A program made the position numbers and the translations under genes. 64,000 nucleotides of DNA from Gemmatimonas phototrophica (lineage in GTDB: Bacteria; Gemmatimonadota; Gemmatimonadetes; Gemmatimonadales; Gemmatimonadaceae): assembly GCF_000695095.2 (NCBI RefSeq), contig NZ_CP011454.1, positions 744,001-808,000 on the forward strand, in the 5' to 3' direction. Below, piece by piece: positions 44,243-52,253 of this stretch (positions are counted from its first letter, which is position 1; each line of letters opens with the position of its first letter). The notes under the pieces are model-generated. The model saw nothing but the letters and a program-made list of their open reading frames with translations. It had not been told where the DNA came from and ran no database searches.

Positions 44243-45877
44243 TCAGTGCGCGTCCACCTTGACCGGAACAGTTCGCCCCGTTCTCCAGAGCAGCAGCAAC
44301 GGCAGCGCACTCACCAGCAGCACACCGGAGATGAGGTAAATGCGTGAGAACGCCATCACGCTGGCCTGCGCGCCCATCTGGCGGTCCATCACCATGAGCG
44401 CCTGTTGTTTGGCCGTGGCCACATCAAAGCCGCGCGCCACCATGCCACGGGTAAGGCCGCCCAGCCGCTCCATGGTGGCCGGGTCGTAGCTGCCCACATG
44501 CTCCGCCAGCAGCGCCTTGTGCACCTTGGTCTGGTGCGAAAGCATCGTGGCCATGACGGCAATGCCCAGGGAGCCGCCCAACTGCCGCATAAGATTGAAC
44601 ATGCCGGTGCCCTGTCCCAGCTTCTGCATGGGCAGGCCGGCCATACTCGCACCCGTGAGGGGGACAAAGAGGAGTCCCAGTCCCACGCCGCGCAAAATGA
44701 GCGGCCAGAACATGTCGTCCGGCCCCGCATCGAGGGTGAGCTGGGACAACGTGTACATGGACGCCAGAAAGAGCAGGGCACCCACCACAATGAGCGGGCG
44801 CGCGTCAATCTTTGACGCCGCACGACCCATAATGCCCATGCTTACCGCACTGGCAATCGCCCCCGGCAGAATGACCATCCCCGTTTGCTGCGCGGTGTAA
44901 CCGTGCAGCGTTTGCAGGAACACCGGCAGGACAAACACCGAGCCGTACAGCGCCACCCCGAGGAAGGCCGCAAAGGCCACCCCCGGCGCCAGCTGCCGCG
45001 ACTTGAGGACGCGGAAATCGATGATGGGTTCGTCGATGGTGAGCTCGCGCCACACCAGCAACACTGCCGATACCACCGACACGATGGCCAGCATGGTCAC
45101 GAAGCGCGATTCAAACCAGTCGAACCGTTCGCCGCGCTCCAGCATCCACTGCAGTGAGCCCACCGCGAGCGTCAGCAGCACAATGCCCAGCACATCCACC
45201 GAACTTGCGCGTACCTGGTGCGCCGCATCCTTCACGTAGGCCCACACCATCAGGCCGGCAATGATTCCCAACGGTACGTTGATGTAAAAAATCCACGGCC
45301 ACGCGTACGCATCCACAATGAAGCCGCCCAACGTGGGCCCCAGCGTAGGCCCCACCATGACGCCCACGCCGAAGATGGCCTGCCCAATGCCCCGCTCCTG
45401 CGGCGGGAACGCCTCAAAGAGCGTGGTTTGCGCGGTACTCAGCAGCGCGCCGCCCCCCAGCCCCTGCAGCACGCGCCAGAACACCAGCCCCCACAGCGAG
45501 GTGGCCGCGCCGCAGAAAAAACTGGCCACCACAAAAATGGCAATCGAGCCCGTGAGATACCGTTGCCGGCCAAAGTAGGCCGACAGCCAGCTCGACATGG
45601 GAATCACGATGACGTTCGCAATGATGTAGCTCGTGCTCACCCACGCGATCTCGTCGAGCGTCGCGCCCAGCGTTCCCATCATGTGCGGAATGGCCACGTT
45701 CACGATGCTCGTATCCACCAGTTCGAGCACCGCGGCCAGCGTCACCGCAATCGCAATGAGATACTTGTGCTTGTACTGATCATCCGGCAGCGCTCCGGTT
45801 CGCTCGTGTGCATCCGCTTCAGCCGCGGCTTTCAGCTGCTCCACGTGCAACGTGCGCATCACATCGGTACTCACCAC
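44243..45877 (-). CDS. emrB: DHA2-family drug:H+ antiporter (EmrB/QacA type)
   Basis: A 544-residue major facilitator protein with 14 membrane helices. Motif A-like GRQRYL lies between helices 2 and 3, and the DHA2 motif ELVDTSIVNVAIPHMMG is in helix 1. Motif C-like GPTLGPTLGGFIVD is in helix 5. It exports hydrophobic drugs in exchange for protons. It starts 9 bases after the EmrA-type adaptor, so the two form a pump. With the TolC-family gene and TetR regulator upstream this is a complete tripartite efflux operon in the order tetR, tolC-like, emrA, emrB. Confidence 0.94.
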   Translation of the reverse strand: MVSTDVMRTLHVEQLKAAAEADAHERTGALPDDQYKHKYLIAIAVTLAAVLELVDTSIVNVAIPHMMGTLGATLDEIAWVSTSYIIANVIVIPMSSWLSAYFGRQRYLTGSIAIFVVASFFCGAATSLWGLVFWRVLQGLGGGALLSTAQTTLFEAFPPQERGIGQAIFGVGVMVGPTLGPTLGGFIVDAYAWPWIFYINVPLGIIAGLMVWAYVKDAAHQVRASSVDVLGIVLLTLAVGSLQWMLERGERFDWFESRFVTMLAIVSVVSAVLLVWRELTIDEPIIDFRVLKSRQLAPGVAFAAFLGVALYGSVFVLPVFLQTLHGYTAQQTGMVILPGAIASAVSMGIMGRAASKIDARPLIVVGALLFLASMYTLSQLTLDAGPDDMFWPLILRGVGLGLLFVPLTGASMAGLPMQKLGQGTGMFNLMRQLGGSLGIAVMATMLSHQTKVHKALLAEHVGSYDPATMERLGGLTRGMVARGFDVATAKQQALMVMDRQMGAQASVMAFSRIYLISGVLLVSALPLLLLWRTGRTVPVKVDAH

Positions 45878-45886
45878 GCGCTCCGC

Positions 45887-46918
45887 TTATTGCACGATGA
45901 TGTTGGCCAGCACCGACATGCCGGGGCGCAACGGGCGGTCCTTGTCCAGCGCCTTGGTAATGCGAATGCGCACCGGCACCCGCTGTACCACCTTGGTGAA
46001 ATTGCCGGTGGCGTTATCCGGCGGTAGCAGCGCGAACTTGGCGCCGGTGGCCGACGCAATGCTCTCCACCACGCCTTCCACCGTGGCGCCCGCGTAAGCA
46101 TCCACTTCCAGCTCCACCTTCTGCCCGGCCCGTACACGCGCCAGCTGCGTTTCCTTCACGTTGGCCGTGACGTACACCCCCGAGTCGGCCACAATGCTCA
46201 TGAGCGTCTGGCCGGCCTGCACCAGCTGCCCCACTTCCACCTGCTTGCGTGACACGGTGCCCGACAGCGGCGTGGTGATGCTGGTGTACGACAGCTGCAG
46301 CGCCGCATTCTCTCGCGCCGCCTCGGCCGCCGCCAACCGCGCCTGCGCCAACCGCACACCCGCTTCCGCGTTGGCAATGCCACTCGTGGCTGCCGACACC
46401 TGACGCGACATCGCCTCCAATTGCGCCTCGGCGGCCGTGGCCATGGCCTGCGCCGCATCCAGCTGCGCGAGACTGATGATCTGCTTGGCCGCCAGTTCCT
46501 TGGCGCGCGCCAAGTCACTCTGCGCCTTGGTGAGCTGCGCTTGTGCTGCTGCCACCTGCGCCGACCCAACGTCGCGCTGACTCGATGCGGTGCGCACCAT
46601 GGTCGCTGCCTGCCCATCAACCCCGCGTCCGCCAGCCGTTGCGCGCGCTGCCGCCAGATCCGCGTCGGCCTGCGCCAGCTTCACCGCATACTCCCGATCA
46701 TCGAGCCGCACGAGTTCGGCGTTGGGTGCGACCGTGGCATTCTCGTCGACCTTCACCGACTGCACATAACCACCCACCTTGGCCACGATGGGCACAATGT
46801 GCCCCTCAACCTGCGCGTTGTCGGTGGATTCATGCGTCCGACCATACGACCACTTGGTATACCCCCACCCACCAACACCAACCACCACCGCCCCCAACAC
46901 GATCAGCCTGATATTCAT
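45887..46918 (-). CDS. emrA: HlyD/EmrA-type efflux adaptor
   Basis: A 343-residue membrane fusion protein. A single N-terminal membrane helix (IRLIVLGAVVVGVGGWGYT) anchors it in the inner membrane. The lipoyl halves are GHIVPIVAKVGGYVQSVKV and VRLDDREYAVKLAQADADL, and the long coiled coil with Ala/Gln heptads spans about residues 75-205. The beta-barrel region contains SYTSITTPLSGTVSRKQVEV. It would connect EmrB to the outer-membrane protein encoded upstream. The ATG at 46918 has no obvious ribosome site. Confidence 0.93.
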   Translation of the reverse strand: MNIRLIVLGAVVVGVGGWGYTKWSYGRTHESTDNAQVEGHIVPIVAKVGGYVQSVKVDENATVAPNAELVRLDDREYAVKLAQADADLAAARATAGGRGVDGQAATMVRTASSQRDVGSAQVAAAQAQLTKAQSDLARAKELAAKQIISLAQLDAAQAMATAAEAQLEAMSRQVSAATSGIANAEAGVRLAQARLAAAEAARENAALQLSYTSITTPLSGTVSRKQVEVGQLVQAGQTLMSIVADSGVYVTANVKETQLARVRAGQKVELEVDAYAGATVEGVVESIASATGAKFALLPPDNATGNFTKVVQRVPVRIRITKALDKDRPLRPGMSVLANIIVQ

Positions 46919-47083
46919 ATATGCGTTAGTAGAAACTGAAAACTCAAAACTCCAACTGAAAACTCAAAACTCCAACTGAAAACTCAAAAGTGATCAGTTG
47001 CCGCTTTTGCAACCCAAACCCAAGACTCGAAACTGATCAGTTCCGGGTTCTGGGTTCGAGTAATGAGTCGTGAGTCAACAGCC
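46919..47083. repeat. Family 3 repeat between the TolC-like and EmrA genes
   Basis: The 165-base gap holds three direct copies of AACTGAAAACTCAAAA-type words (46936-46990). Next comes a GTGATCAGTT and then a full palindrome centred on AACTGATCAGTT near 47031-47042 with flanking ACCCAAGACTCGA / CCGGGTTCTGGGTTCGAG. The hairpins lie inside an operon, so they may weaken or process the transcript between tolC-like and emrA. Confidence 0.65.
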
Positions 47084-48427
47084 TCACGGTATCCGGCGGA
47101 CTTGCCCCATCGCTTTCGCCAGCGCAACCCGGGCGCCCTGGTACGTGGCCAGCGCATCGTTGCGGAGCGTGCGCGCCTGATTGAGCGACAGCAGTGCCGC
47201 AATCACATCGCCGTTGCCGGCCACGCCGGCGCGGAATCGCTCCTGCGCCTGCGACACTTCCTGTTCTGCCAACTGCAGTCGTTCGCGCACCGCGTCCACC
47301 TGTTCACCGGCCGACGCGAGATCGAGCAGCGCCGTACGCACCTCGAGCGTCCCCTGCGCGCGCAAATCCTTGAGACGCGCATCGGTCTCGCGTGCCACCG
47401 CCAACTGTTCTTCCAGTCGCGACTCACGGCGGAAGCCATCAAAAATCCCGACCGACAGCTGCACACCCCACGAATACGTGGGGAGCAACCGCTCGTAGTT
47501 GCGCCCAATCACCCCGTGCTCCACCACCGCCGACAGCTGTGGTGTACGTTCCCAGCGAATGGCCTTCGCGGCCTGCTGCTGGGCGCTTTCCTGTGCCTTG
47601 AGCGCCCGCACATCGGGGCGCGCGTCCATGGCCGCGGTGAGTGCGTCGCGCTCCGAGGGGAGCGAAGGCTCAAAGGGGAGTGCGGCCAGAGAGTCAGCCA
47701 GCTCAAGTGGCCCATCACTGGGCATGCCGGTCACGCGACGCAACTCCAGCATGGTGCGATCGCGTTCGTTGCGCGCCTGAATGATCTGGGCGCGAACACT
47801 CGACAGCTGTGATTGCGCGCGCGTGACATCGAGCGCGATGCCTACCCCGGCCTGCAACTGATCCTGCGCAATGCGCACCAGATCGGCCGCGAGGGCACTG
47901 TCGGCCCTTCGGGCGCTGAGCTGCGCCTCCGCCCGCGCCGCGCGCACATAGGTGGCCGCTGCCACTGCTGCGGCCCCTTCGGCCTGCGCCTCCAGCTCCG
48001 CGCCTGCGGCTCCCGCTGCCCCCTGCGACGCCCGCCACAGCTGATACTTGCCGAGGTCGATGAGCGGCGCCTGCACGCGGTAGCGCAGGTCGATGGTGGG
48101 CACCGGACCAAGCAGTTCGCCGTCGGGGCGCAGCAGAGGCTGTCCCGTGACCGGATTGGCAAACGAGAATCCGAATGTTGCCGAATTGAGGGTGCGTTCG
48201 GCTTGCTGCACCGCGGCCGCCAGATCGGGGTAGAGCGCGCCGCGTCGCTGCGTCACACGGGCGTTGGCCTGTGCAATGCGTGCCTTGGCCACGTCCACCG
48301 CGCCACTCTGTTTGCTGGCGAGGCGTGCGGCATCGCCGAGCGAGAGGCGAGTCTGCGCGTGCAAGGGAGTGGAGAGACCCGCGAGCGCTGCCGCCGCAGC
48401 AATGGGTGCAAGAAGACGATGCCGCAT
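47084..48427 (-). CDS. TolC-family outer-membrane efflux protein of the Emr operon
   Basis: A 447-residue outer-membrane channel protein with a signal peptide ending near LSTPLHAQ. The mature part starts with TRLSLGDAARLASKQSGAVD and shows the two-fold repeated helical barrel pattern of TolC, including GVQLSVGIFDGFRRESRLEE in the second half, a family hallmark. I choose the ATG at 48427: it overlaps the tetR stop by one base (TGATG) and begins with the signal peptide. The longer upstream frame overlaps tetR. It completes the tripartite pump with EmrA and EmrB. Confidence 0.92.
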   Translation of the reverse strand: MRHRLLAPIAAAAALAGLSTPLHAQTRLSLGDAARLASKQSGAVDVAKARIAQANARVTQRRGALYPDLAAAVQQAERTLNSATFGFSFANPVTGQPLLRPDGELLGPVPTIDLRYRVQAPLIDLGKYQLWRASQGAAGAAGAELEAQAEGAAAVAAATYVRAARAEAQLSARRADSALAADLVRIAQDQLQAGVGIALDVTRAQSQLSSVRAQIIQARNERDRTMLELRRVTGMPSDGPLELADSLAALPFEPSLPSERDALTAAMDARPDVRALKAQESAQQQAAKAIRWERTPQLSAVVEHGVIGRNYERLLPTYSWGVQLSVGIFDGFRRESRLEEQLAVARETDARLKDLRAQGTLEVRTALLDLASAGEQVDAVRERLQLAEQEVSQAQERFRAGVAGNGDVIAALLSLNQARTLRNDALATYQGARVALAKAMGQVRRIP

Positions 48428-49077
48428 CAGCTGGCCGTTGGTTTCAGGGAATGCAGATAGAAATCGAGCATTTGCTCGAGCACCTGGTAGTCGGTCCCCA
48501 GGGCAGGGTGCAGGTCGCGATTGGCGGCCCAGGTGGCGTGCGACATCCAGATGGCCGAGTACATGCGGGCGGCAATGGTGGCATCTACCGGGCGGAACTC
48601 GCCGCGCTCCACGCCGCGCGCGATGATGGCCGAGACCAGTCGGCGCCCGCGGGCAATGACTTCGTTGGCGTAGAACGCCACGAGATCCGGAAACTGCTTG
48701 AGTTCGGCCATGACCAGTCGATGCAGCGTCATGACGCGCTCGGTGCGCAGGAACTCCCACCACGCGGTCCCCAGGAGTCGCAGCAGCGATTCGGCGGAGT
48801 CGTTGGGGCCCCACTCGTCGCGTTGCGCTTCACCGGTGGCAATGGCGGTCACGATGGTGCTGTGCACCATCTCCCGAAACAGCGCTTCCTTGTTGGGGAA
48901 GTAGAGGTAGATGGTGCCCTTGGCCACACCGGCGCGCTTGGCGATGTCGTCGAGGCGAGCGCCGGCGAGCCCGCGCTCCCCGAATTCATGGAAGGCGGCG
49001 TCGAGGATCTGCTGGGGGCGCGCCTCCGGATCCCGCCGGCGCGTGAGCGTTTCGGTACTGACTGGCTGGTCAGTCAT
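48427..49077 (-). CDS. TetR/AcrR-family transcriptional regulator
   Basis: A 216-residue repressor-type regulator. The N-terminal helix-turn-helix is RPQQILDAAFHEFGERGLAG, then ARLDDIAKRAGVAKGTIYLY, with the conserved YFPNKEALF after it. The C-terminal ligand-binding part is variable, as is usual. First gene of the efflux operon, so it most likely controls its own transcription together with tolC-like, emrA and emrB. A palindrome over its start codon is a candidate operator. Confidence 0.93.
   Translation of the reverse strand: MTDQPVSTETLTRRRDPEARPQQILDAAFHEFGERGLAGARLDDIAKRAGVAKGTIYLYFPNKEALFREMVHSTIVTAIATGEAQRDEWGPNDSAESLLRLLGTAWWEFLRTERVMTLHRLVMAELKQFPDLVAFYANEVIARGRRLVSAIIARGVERGEFRPVDATIAARMYSAIWMSHATWAANRDLHPALGTDYQVLEQMLDFYLHSLKPTAS
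49059..49076 (-). promoter_or_regulatory. Candidate TetR operator overlapping the start codon
   Basis: The 18-base sequence TGACTGGCTGGTCAGTCA is a near-perfect palindrome with TGACTG and CAGTCA outer arms. TetR/AcrR operators often have TGACTxxC-like half-sites. It overlaps the ATG of the regulator itself, so bound protein could block both transcription and translation start. No binding evidence exists beyond symmetry and position. Confidence 0.4.
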
Positions 49078-49104
49078 ACTTTAAATGAAACAAAACTGGA
49101 TACA

Positions 49105-49137
49105 AAAGACAACGGGTCCGGCATCGGCCGGACCCGT
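49105..49137 (-). terminator. Rho-independent terminator of the cyclophilin operon
   Basis: A perfect 11-base-pair stem, ACGGGTCCGGC with GCCGGACCCGT (loop ATCG, 49112-49137). On the minus strand it is followed by TGTCTTTTG. It ends the transcript that carries ppiB and the 61-residue membrane protein and lies just upstream of the TetR promoter. Confidence 0.8.
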
Positions 49138-49171
49138 GTTGACCCCGAAGGGTCGTTCCAACAGAAGGAGC

Positions 49172-49357
49172 TCAGACGACCGTGGGGGCCACGACCGAGA
49201 TGGAGGCCTTCTTTTCCGCCTTGTGGTGCTCTGCGAAGCGCGCGTTGGTCCAGAGCACAATGCCGTACAGGATTGCGCCAATGACGATCGCGCCAACAAT
49301 CAGCCCGGTAAAGGCCGGGCCGATGTCGGGATTGGTGTCGTGCTGATGACCAGCCAT
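49172..49357 (-). CDS. 61-residue single-helix membrane protein of unknown function
   Basis: A small protein with one strong membrane helix (GPAFTGLIVGAIVIGAILYG, about residues 13-35), a His/Asp-rich N-terminus (MAGHQHDTNPD) and a basic-then-hydrophobic tail. It sits 36 bases downstream of the cyclophilin gene and 35 bases before a strong terminator, so it is probably a real gene co-transcribed with ppiB. I do not recognise the family. Confidence 0.65.
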   Translation of the reverse strand: MAGHQHDTNPDIGPAFTGLIVGAIVIGAILYGIVLWTNARFAEHHKAEKKASISVVAPTVV

Positions 49358-49393
49358 GGTGGGTTCGCCTGGGGAGTGATGGTCCGCGACTGC

Positions 49394-49855
49394 TTACTCG
49401 GCGTCGGCCACGCGGACCGATACCATGTGATCATTCTGTGCGATGGACGGCAACAGGTCCAGTCCCGACGTGATCTGGCCGAACACGGTGTGCACGCCAT
49501 TGAGGTGGCGGGTGTTGGACTCGCTGAGCACCATGAAGAACTGGCTGCCGCCCGTGTCCTTGCCGGCGTGCGCCATGGAGAGCGCGCCCACCTTGTGCTT
49601 GTGCGGATTGCCAGCGGTTTCGCACTTGATGCGCCACCCCGGGCCGCCCGTACCCACCGGACCCTTGCCATCCTTGGTGTGCGGGCAGCCTCCCTGCACC
49701 ACAAAGTCGGCAATCACGCGGTGAAACTTGATGCCATCATAGAAGCCGCTATTGGCCAGCTTCTCAAAGTTCTCAACCGTAATGGGCGCCTCGCCGGCAA
49801 ACAGCTCGGCGACAATGGTGCCCTTGTTCGTCTCAAAAGTTGCCAACTTGGCCAC
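49394..49855 (-). CDS. ppiB: Peptidyl-prolyl cis-trans isomerase, cyclophilin type
   Basis: A 153-residue cyclophilin that speeds proline isomerisation in protein folding. The active-site strand [21 protein letters not shown] and the upstream [15 protein letters not shown] are intact. There is no signal peptide, so it is cytoplasmic. The start is GTG at 49855 with a weak GAGAT ribosome site. A tiny membrane protein follows in the same unit. Confidence 0.95.
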   Translation of the reverse strand: MAKLATFETNKGTIVAELFAGEAPITVENFEKLANSGFYDGIKFHRVIADFVVQGGCPHTKDGKGPVGTGGPGWRIKCETAGNPHKHKVGALSMAHAGKDTGGSQFFMVLSESNTRHLNGVHTVFGQITSGLDLLPSIAQNDHMVSVRVADAE

Positions 49856-49917
49856 GGGATATCTCGGTTAGAGGTTCCCGAAAAGTAAACTTTGGGGGGG
49901 GAGACGCGCGACTGCCG

Positions 49918-50240
49918 AGATGAGAATCCGAGGTGAGAGCGTTGAGACTCTCGAGGTGCGATGGATATCGAGTGTGAGAGGCGAGATAACTACGACGATG
50001 AGAGGTCCGAGTAGTTGCCTCCGCCCGTGTGTGCCCCCCACTGGCTTGGGGTAACTGCGGGGACGGCCGCCGTGCCGGCGGCGTCCGGGGGGGGCGCTTC
50101 GCGCCTCCCCGGGGCGGACGCAAGCACTCGCACCTCCCCGGGCGGACGCAAGCACTCGCACCTCTCAGATCGCTTTCATCTGGCCTCTCACCCTCGATAT
50201 CCATCGCACCTCGATAGTCTCAACGCTCTCACCTCTTATT
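49918..50240. repeat. Family 2 palindromic element, complete copy with internal duplication
   Basis: The left arm has GAGAGCGTTGAGACTCTCGA and GAGGTGCGATGGATATCGAG; the right arm has CTCGATATCCATCGCACCTC and GTCTCAACGCTCTCACC. The middle (50020-50165) contains stems such as GCCGCCGTGCCGGCGGC. A direct duplication of GGACGCAAGCACTCGCACCT, separated by a CCCCGGG, is unique to this copy. It lies between the cyclophilin and sugar transferase genes. Confidence 0.75.
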
Positions 50241-50245
50241 CCCGC

Positions 50246-50335
50246 CTCGGCGGTCTCAGATCTCAGACCCCAAACGACCGAACCCGCCGGCGCTGGGCGC
50301 CGGCGGGCTCGATTTCAGATCTCAGATTTCAGATC
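50246..50335 (-). terminator. GC hairpin after the sugar transferase gene
   Basis: A perfect 11-base-pair stem, CCCGCCGGCGC with GCGCCGGCGGG (50283-50307, 3-base loop), lies about 28 bases past the stop codon on the minus strand. It is flanked by repeated CAGATCTCAGA words (50253-50338). There is no strong U-run, so termination is probable rather than certain. Confidence 0.65.
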
Positions 50336-51034
50336 TCAGTTCGCCCCGAACCGCTTGAGGATGACCGGGACTGTGCGGGCCAGGATCTTGATGTCCGTGC
50401 TCAGGGCCCGCTGGTTGAGATAGGTGAGGTCAAAACTCACTTTCCGACGCACGTCGTCCACATTGCTGTCGTATGCCTGCGACACCTGGGCCAGCCCGGT
50501 AATGCCGGGGCGCACGCGGTGGCGCAGGGTGTACCCGTCCACCTCGTCCTTGAGCATCATCACGATGCTCGGGCGCTCCGGGCGCGGACCCACCAGGTTC
50601 ATGTCCCCGCGCAGCACGTTCCACAGCTGCGGCAGCTCATCAATACGGGTCGCCCGCAGGAACGACCCGACCGGTGTGATGCGCGGATCGTTCGAGGTGG
50701 CCCACACCGCGCCGGTCCCCTGTTCCGCGTCCACGACCATCGTGCGCAGCTTGTAAATCGTGAAGGGACGGCCACCTATGTTCTCACCACGACGGCATTC
50801 CGACTGGTTGCCTCGCGTGCGCCGGTCCAGCCCAACCCGCACCTGCCGGTAAATCACCGGCCCACGTGACGTGAGACGCACGGCCAGCATGGCCAGCAGC
50901 AACACGGGCAGTGTGAGCACCATGAGCGCTCCCGCGAACGCCACGTTTGCGGCCCGGACAAGGTCCGGATTTACCCCCACTTCACGCACCGACACGTCCT
51001 GATCAATAAATGGAGCGTCCCAAAGGCGCAGCAT
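50336..51034 (-). CDS. Undecaprenyl-phosphate sugar phosphotransferase-type glycosyltransferase
   Basis: A 232-residue bacterial sugar transferase of the WcaJ/ExoY type, which starts an exopolysaccharide, capsule or glycan by moving a sugar phosphate to undecaprenyl phosphate. One membrane anchor lies at about residues 28-52 ([20 protein letters not shown]). The catalytic block is complete: [34 protein letters not shown] and GPRPERP. A C-terminal [14 protein letters not shown] follows. I choose the ATG at 51034 because GAGAGGA lies 6 bases before it; a longer frame opens at 51079. No other polysaccharide gene adjoins it, so the rest of the pathway lies elsewhere. Confidence 0.92.
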   Translation of the reverse strand: MLRLWDAPFIDQDVSVREVGVNPDLVRAANVAFAGALMVLTLPVLLLAMLAVRLTSRGPVIYRQVRVGLDRRTRGNQSECRRGENIGGRPFTIYKLRTMVVDAEQGTGAVWATSNDPRITPVGSFLRATRIDELPQLWNVLRGDMNLVGPRPERPSIVMMLKDEVDGYTLRHRVRPGITGLAQVSQAYDSNVDDVRRKVSFDLTYLNQRALSTDIKILARTVPVILKRFGAN

Positions 51035-51054
51035 CGCATTCCTCTCGGTATTCA

Positions 51055-51221
51055 TGAGCAAACCAGTATCTGTTCTCATACCATTTCCTGAGAGCAGAAA
51101 TCATACCATGAAGTAAAATGCATCTTTAGAAATGTGAAGATCTACCAATTTCCCCACCGGTGGTGTACCAAAATCCTCCATTCCACCATCAGGGATACCT
51201 TTCTTTAACTGATCCCAGGGG
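51055..51221 (-). promoter_or_regulatory. AT-rich leader upstream of the sugar transferase
   Basis: This tract is far poorer in G and C than its surroundings. On the minus strand it has an extended -10 element TGGTATGAT (51100-51108), and the word ATGGTATGA is repeated 25 bases downstream (51076-51084). No good -35 is present, as expected for an extended -10 promoter. It also contains a short frame ending LVDLHISKDAFYFMV, which I regard as chance. The repeats may be a regulator site for polysaccharide control. Confidence 0.4.
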
Positions 51222-52049
51222 CTACTCCGCCACCCCGGCGCTCGGGCAGACATCGTGCACCACGCACCGCCCGCACTCCGGCTTGCGGGCAAAACAGGTC
51301 CGGCGGCCGTGCCAGATCAGCAAATGGCTCAGTAGCGCCCAGTCCTGCTGCGGAAAAAGCGGCATCAGCTCTTTCTCAATCCCAATGGGGTCGGGCTCAC
51401 GGGTCAGCCCAAGCCGCCGAGACAGCCGCTGCACGTGGGTGTCCACCACCACGCCTTCGTTGATGTCAAAGGCGTTCCCCAGAATCACGTTGGCCGTCTT
51501 CCGCCCCACCCCCGGCAACGGCACCAGCTCGGCGATGGTCCGCGGCACCTCCCCGCAGTGCTTGTCCACCAGCCGGTTGGCCATCCCCACCAGGCTCTTG
51601 GCCTTGGCCCGGAAGAACCCGGTGGTGCGCACCAGCGCCTCCACATGCTCAATGGGCGCCACACTCAGCGCCTCCGCCGTGGGGTACGCAGCAAACAATG
51701 CCGGGGTCACCATGTTCACCCGGACGTCGGTGCACTGCGCCGACAGAATGGTGGCGCACAACAGCTCAAAGGCATTGGTGTGATCGAGCTCGCAGTGCGC
51801 ATCGGGATACTCGGCCTTGAGCCGCTCCAGCACCACCGCCGCCACCTGCTTTTTGTCCGCCTTGGTGCGCGGGCTCTTCGCCACCGGCGCCGCCCGCTGC
51901 GACGGCTTGAGGCCGTACGTCTTTGACGTCTTGCGTGTCTTTGGCACCACCGGCGCCGCCTTGCTCGGCCCCTTCGACTTCGTCGCCGCCTTGGCCGGCT
52001 TCTTCACGCTGAGCGGCTGACGGGGACTGCTGTTTGATGCACGGGCCAT
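51222..52049 (-). CDS. nth: Endonuclease III with basic N-terminal extension
   Basis: A DNA glycosylase/AP lyase that removes oxidised pyrimidines in base excision repair. The 275-residue protein has the helix-hairpin-helix LVPLPGVGRKTANVILGNAF with the catalytic Lys of GRKTA, the catalytic Asp in VVDTHVQRL, and the [4Fe-4S] cluster Cys pattern C-X6-C-X2-C-X5-C near the end (CFARKPECGRCVVHDVC). E. coli Nth has 211 residues; the additional 60 N-terminal residues are Lys/Ala/Pro-rich and probably disordered, perhaps aiding DNA binding. It is downstream of polX on the same strand, 205 bases apart. Confidence 0.95.
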   Translation of the reverse strand: MARASNSSPRQPLSVKKPAKAATKSKGPSKAAPVVPKTRKTSKTYGLKPSQRAAPVAKSPRTKADKKQVAAVVLERLKAEYPDAHCELDHTNAFELLCATILSAQCTDVRVNMVTPALFAAYPTAEALSVAPIEHVEALVRTTGFFRAKAKSLVGMANRLVDKHCGEVPRTIAELVPLPGVGRKTANVILGNAFDINEGVVVDTHVQRLSRRLGLTREPDPIGIEKELMPLFPQQDWALLSHLLIWHGRRTCFARKPECGRCVVHDVCPSAGVAE

Positions 52050-52170
52050 TGCTTGTAAGTCAGAGTCCGAAGTGCCGGAACGATGGAGGTGAAGAGCTGA
52101 GGAGCTGAGGAGAAAAACCGCAAAAGATTATGTGGTCCTCCCCACCTCATATCCTCCCCACCTCCACCCA

Positions 52171-52242
52171 TCAGGCACAACCCAGCTGTCAGGCACAACC
52201 CAGCTGTCAGGCACAAACCCGCTGTCAGGCACAAACCAGCTG
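52171..52242. repeat. Four tandem copies of an 18-base unit
   Basis: The unit TCAGGCACAACCCAGCTG is repeated four times (starting at 52171, 52189, 52207 and 52225), the first two identical and the last two slightly changed. It lies just past the polX stop. It encodes nothing convincing in either direction. Copy number may vary among strains. The rest of the 205-base gap (52050-52170) shows only a short AGCTGAGG duplication. Confidence 0.85.
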
Positions 52243-52253
52243 GCCACCGCCCT

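Noticed and set aside
49959-50013. 17-codon frame ATGGATATCGAG in family 2 as a conserved peptide
   Set aside because: The frame differs or shifts in the other five copies, so the conservation is of the DNA or RNA and not of a peptide.
51101-51292. Small RiPP or lasso precursor ending FYFMV
   Set aside because: The short frame overlaps nth and has no leader pattern, protease, cyclase or exporter gene nearby; probably chance.
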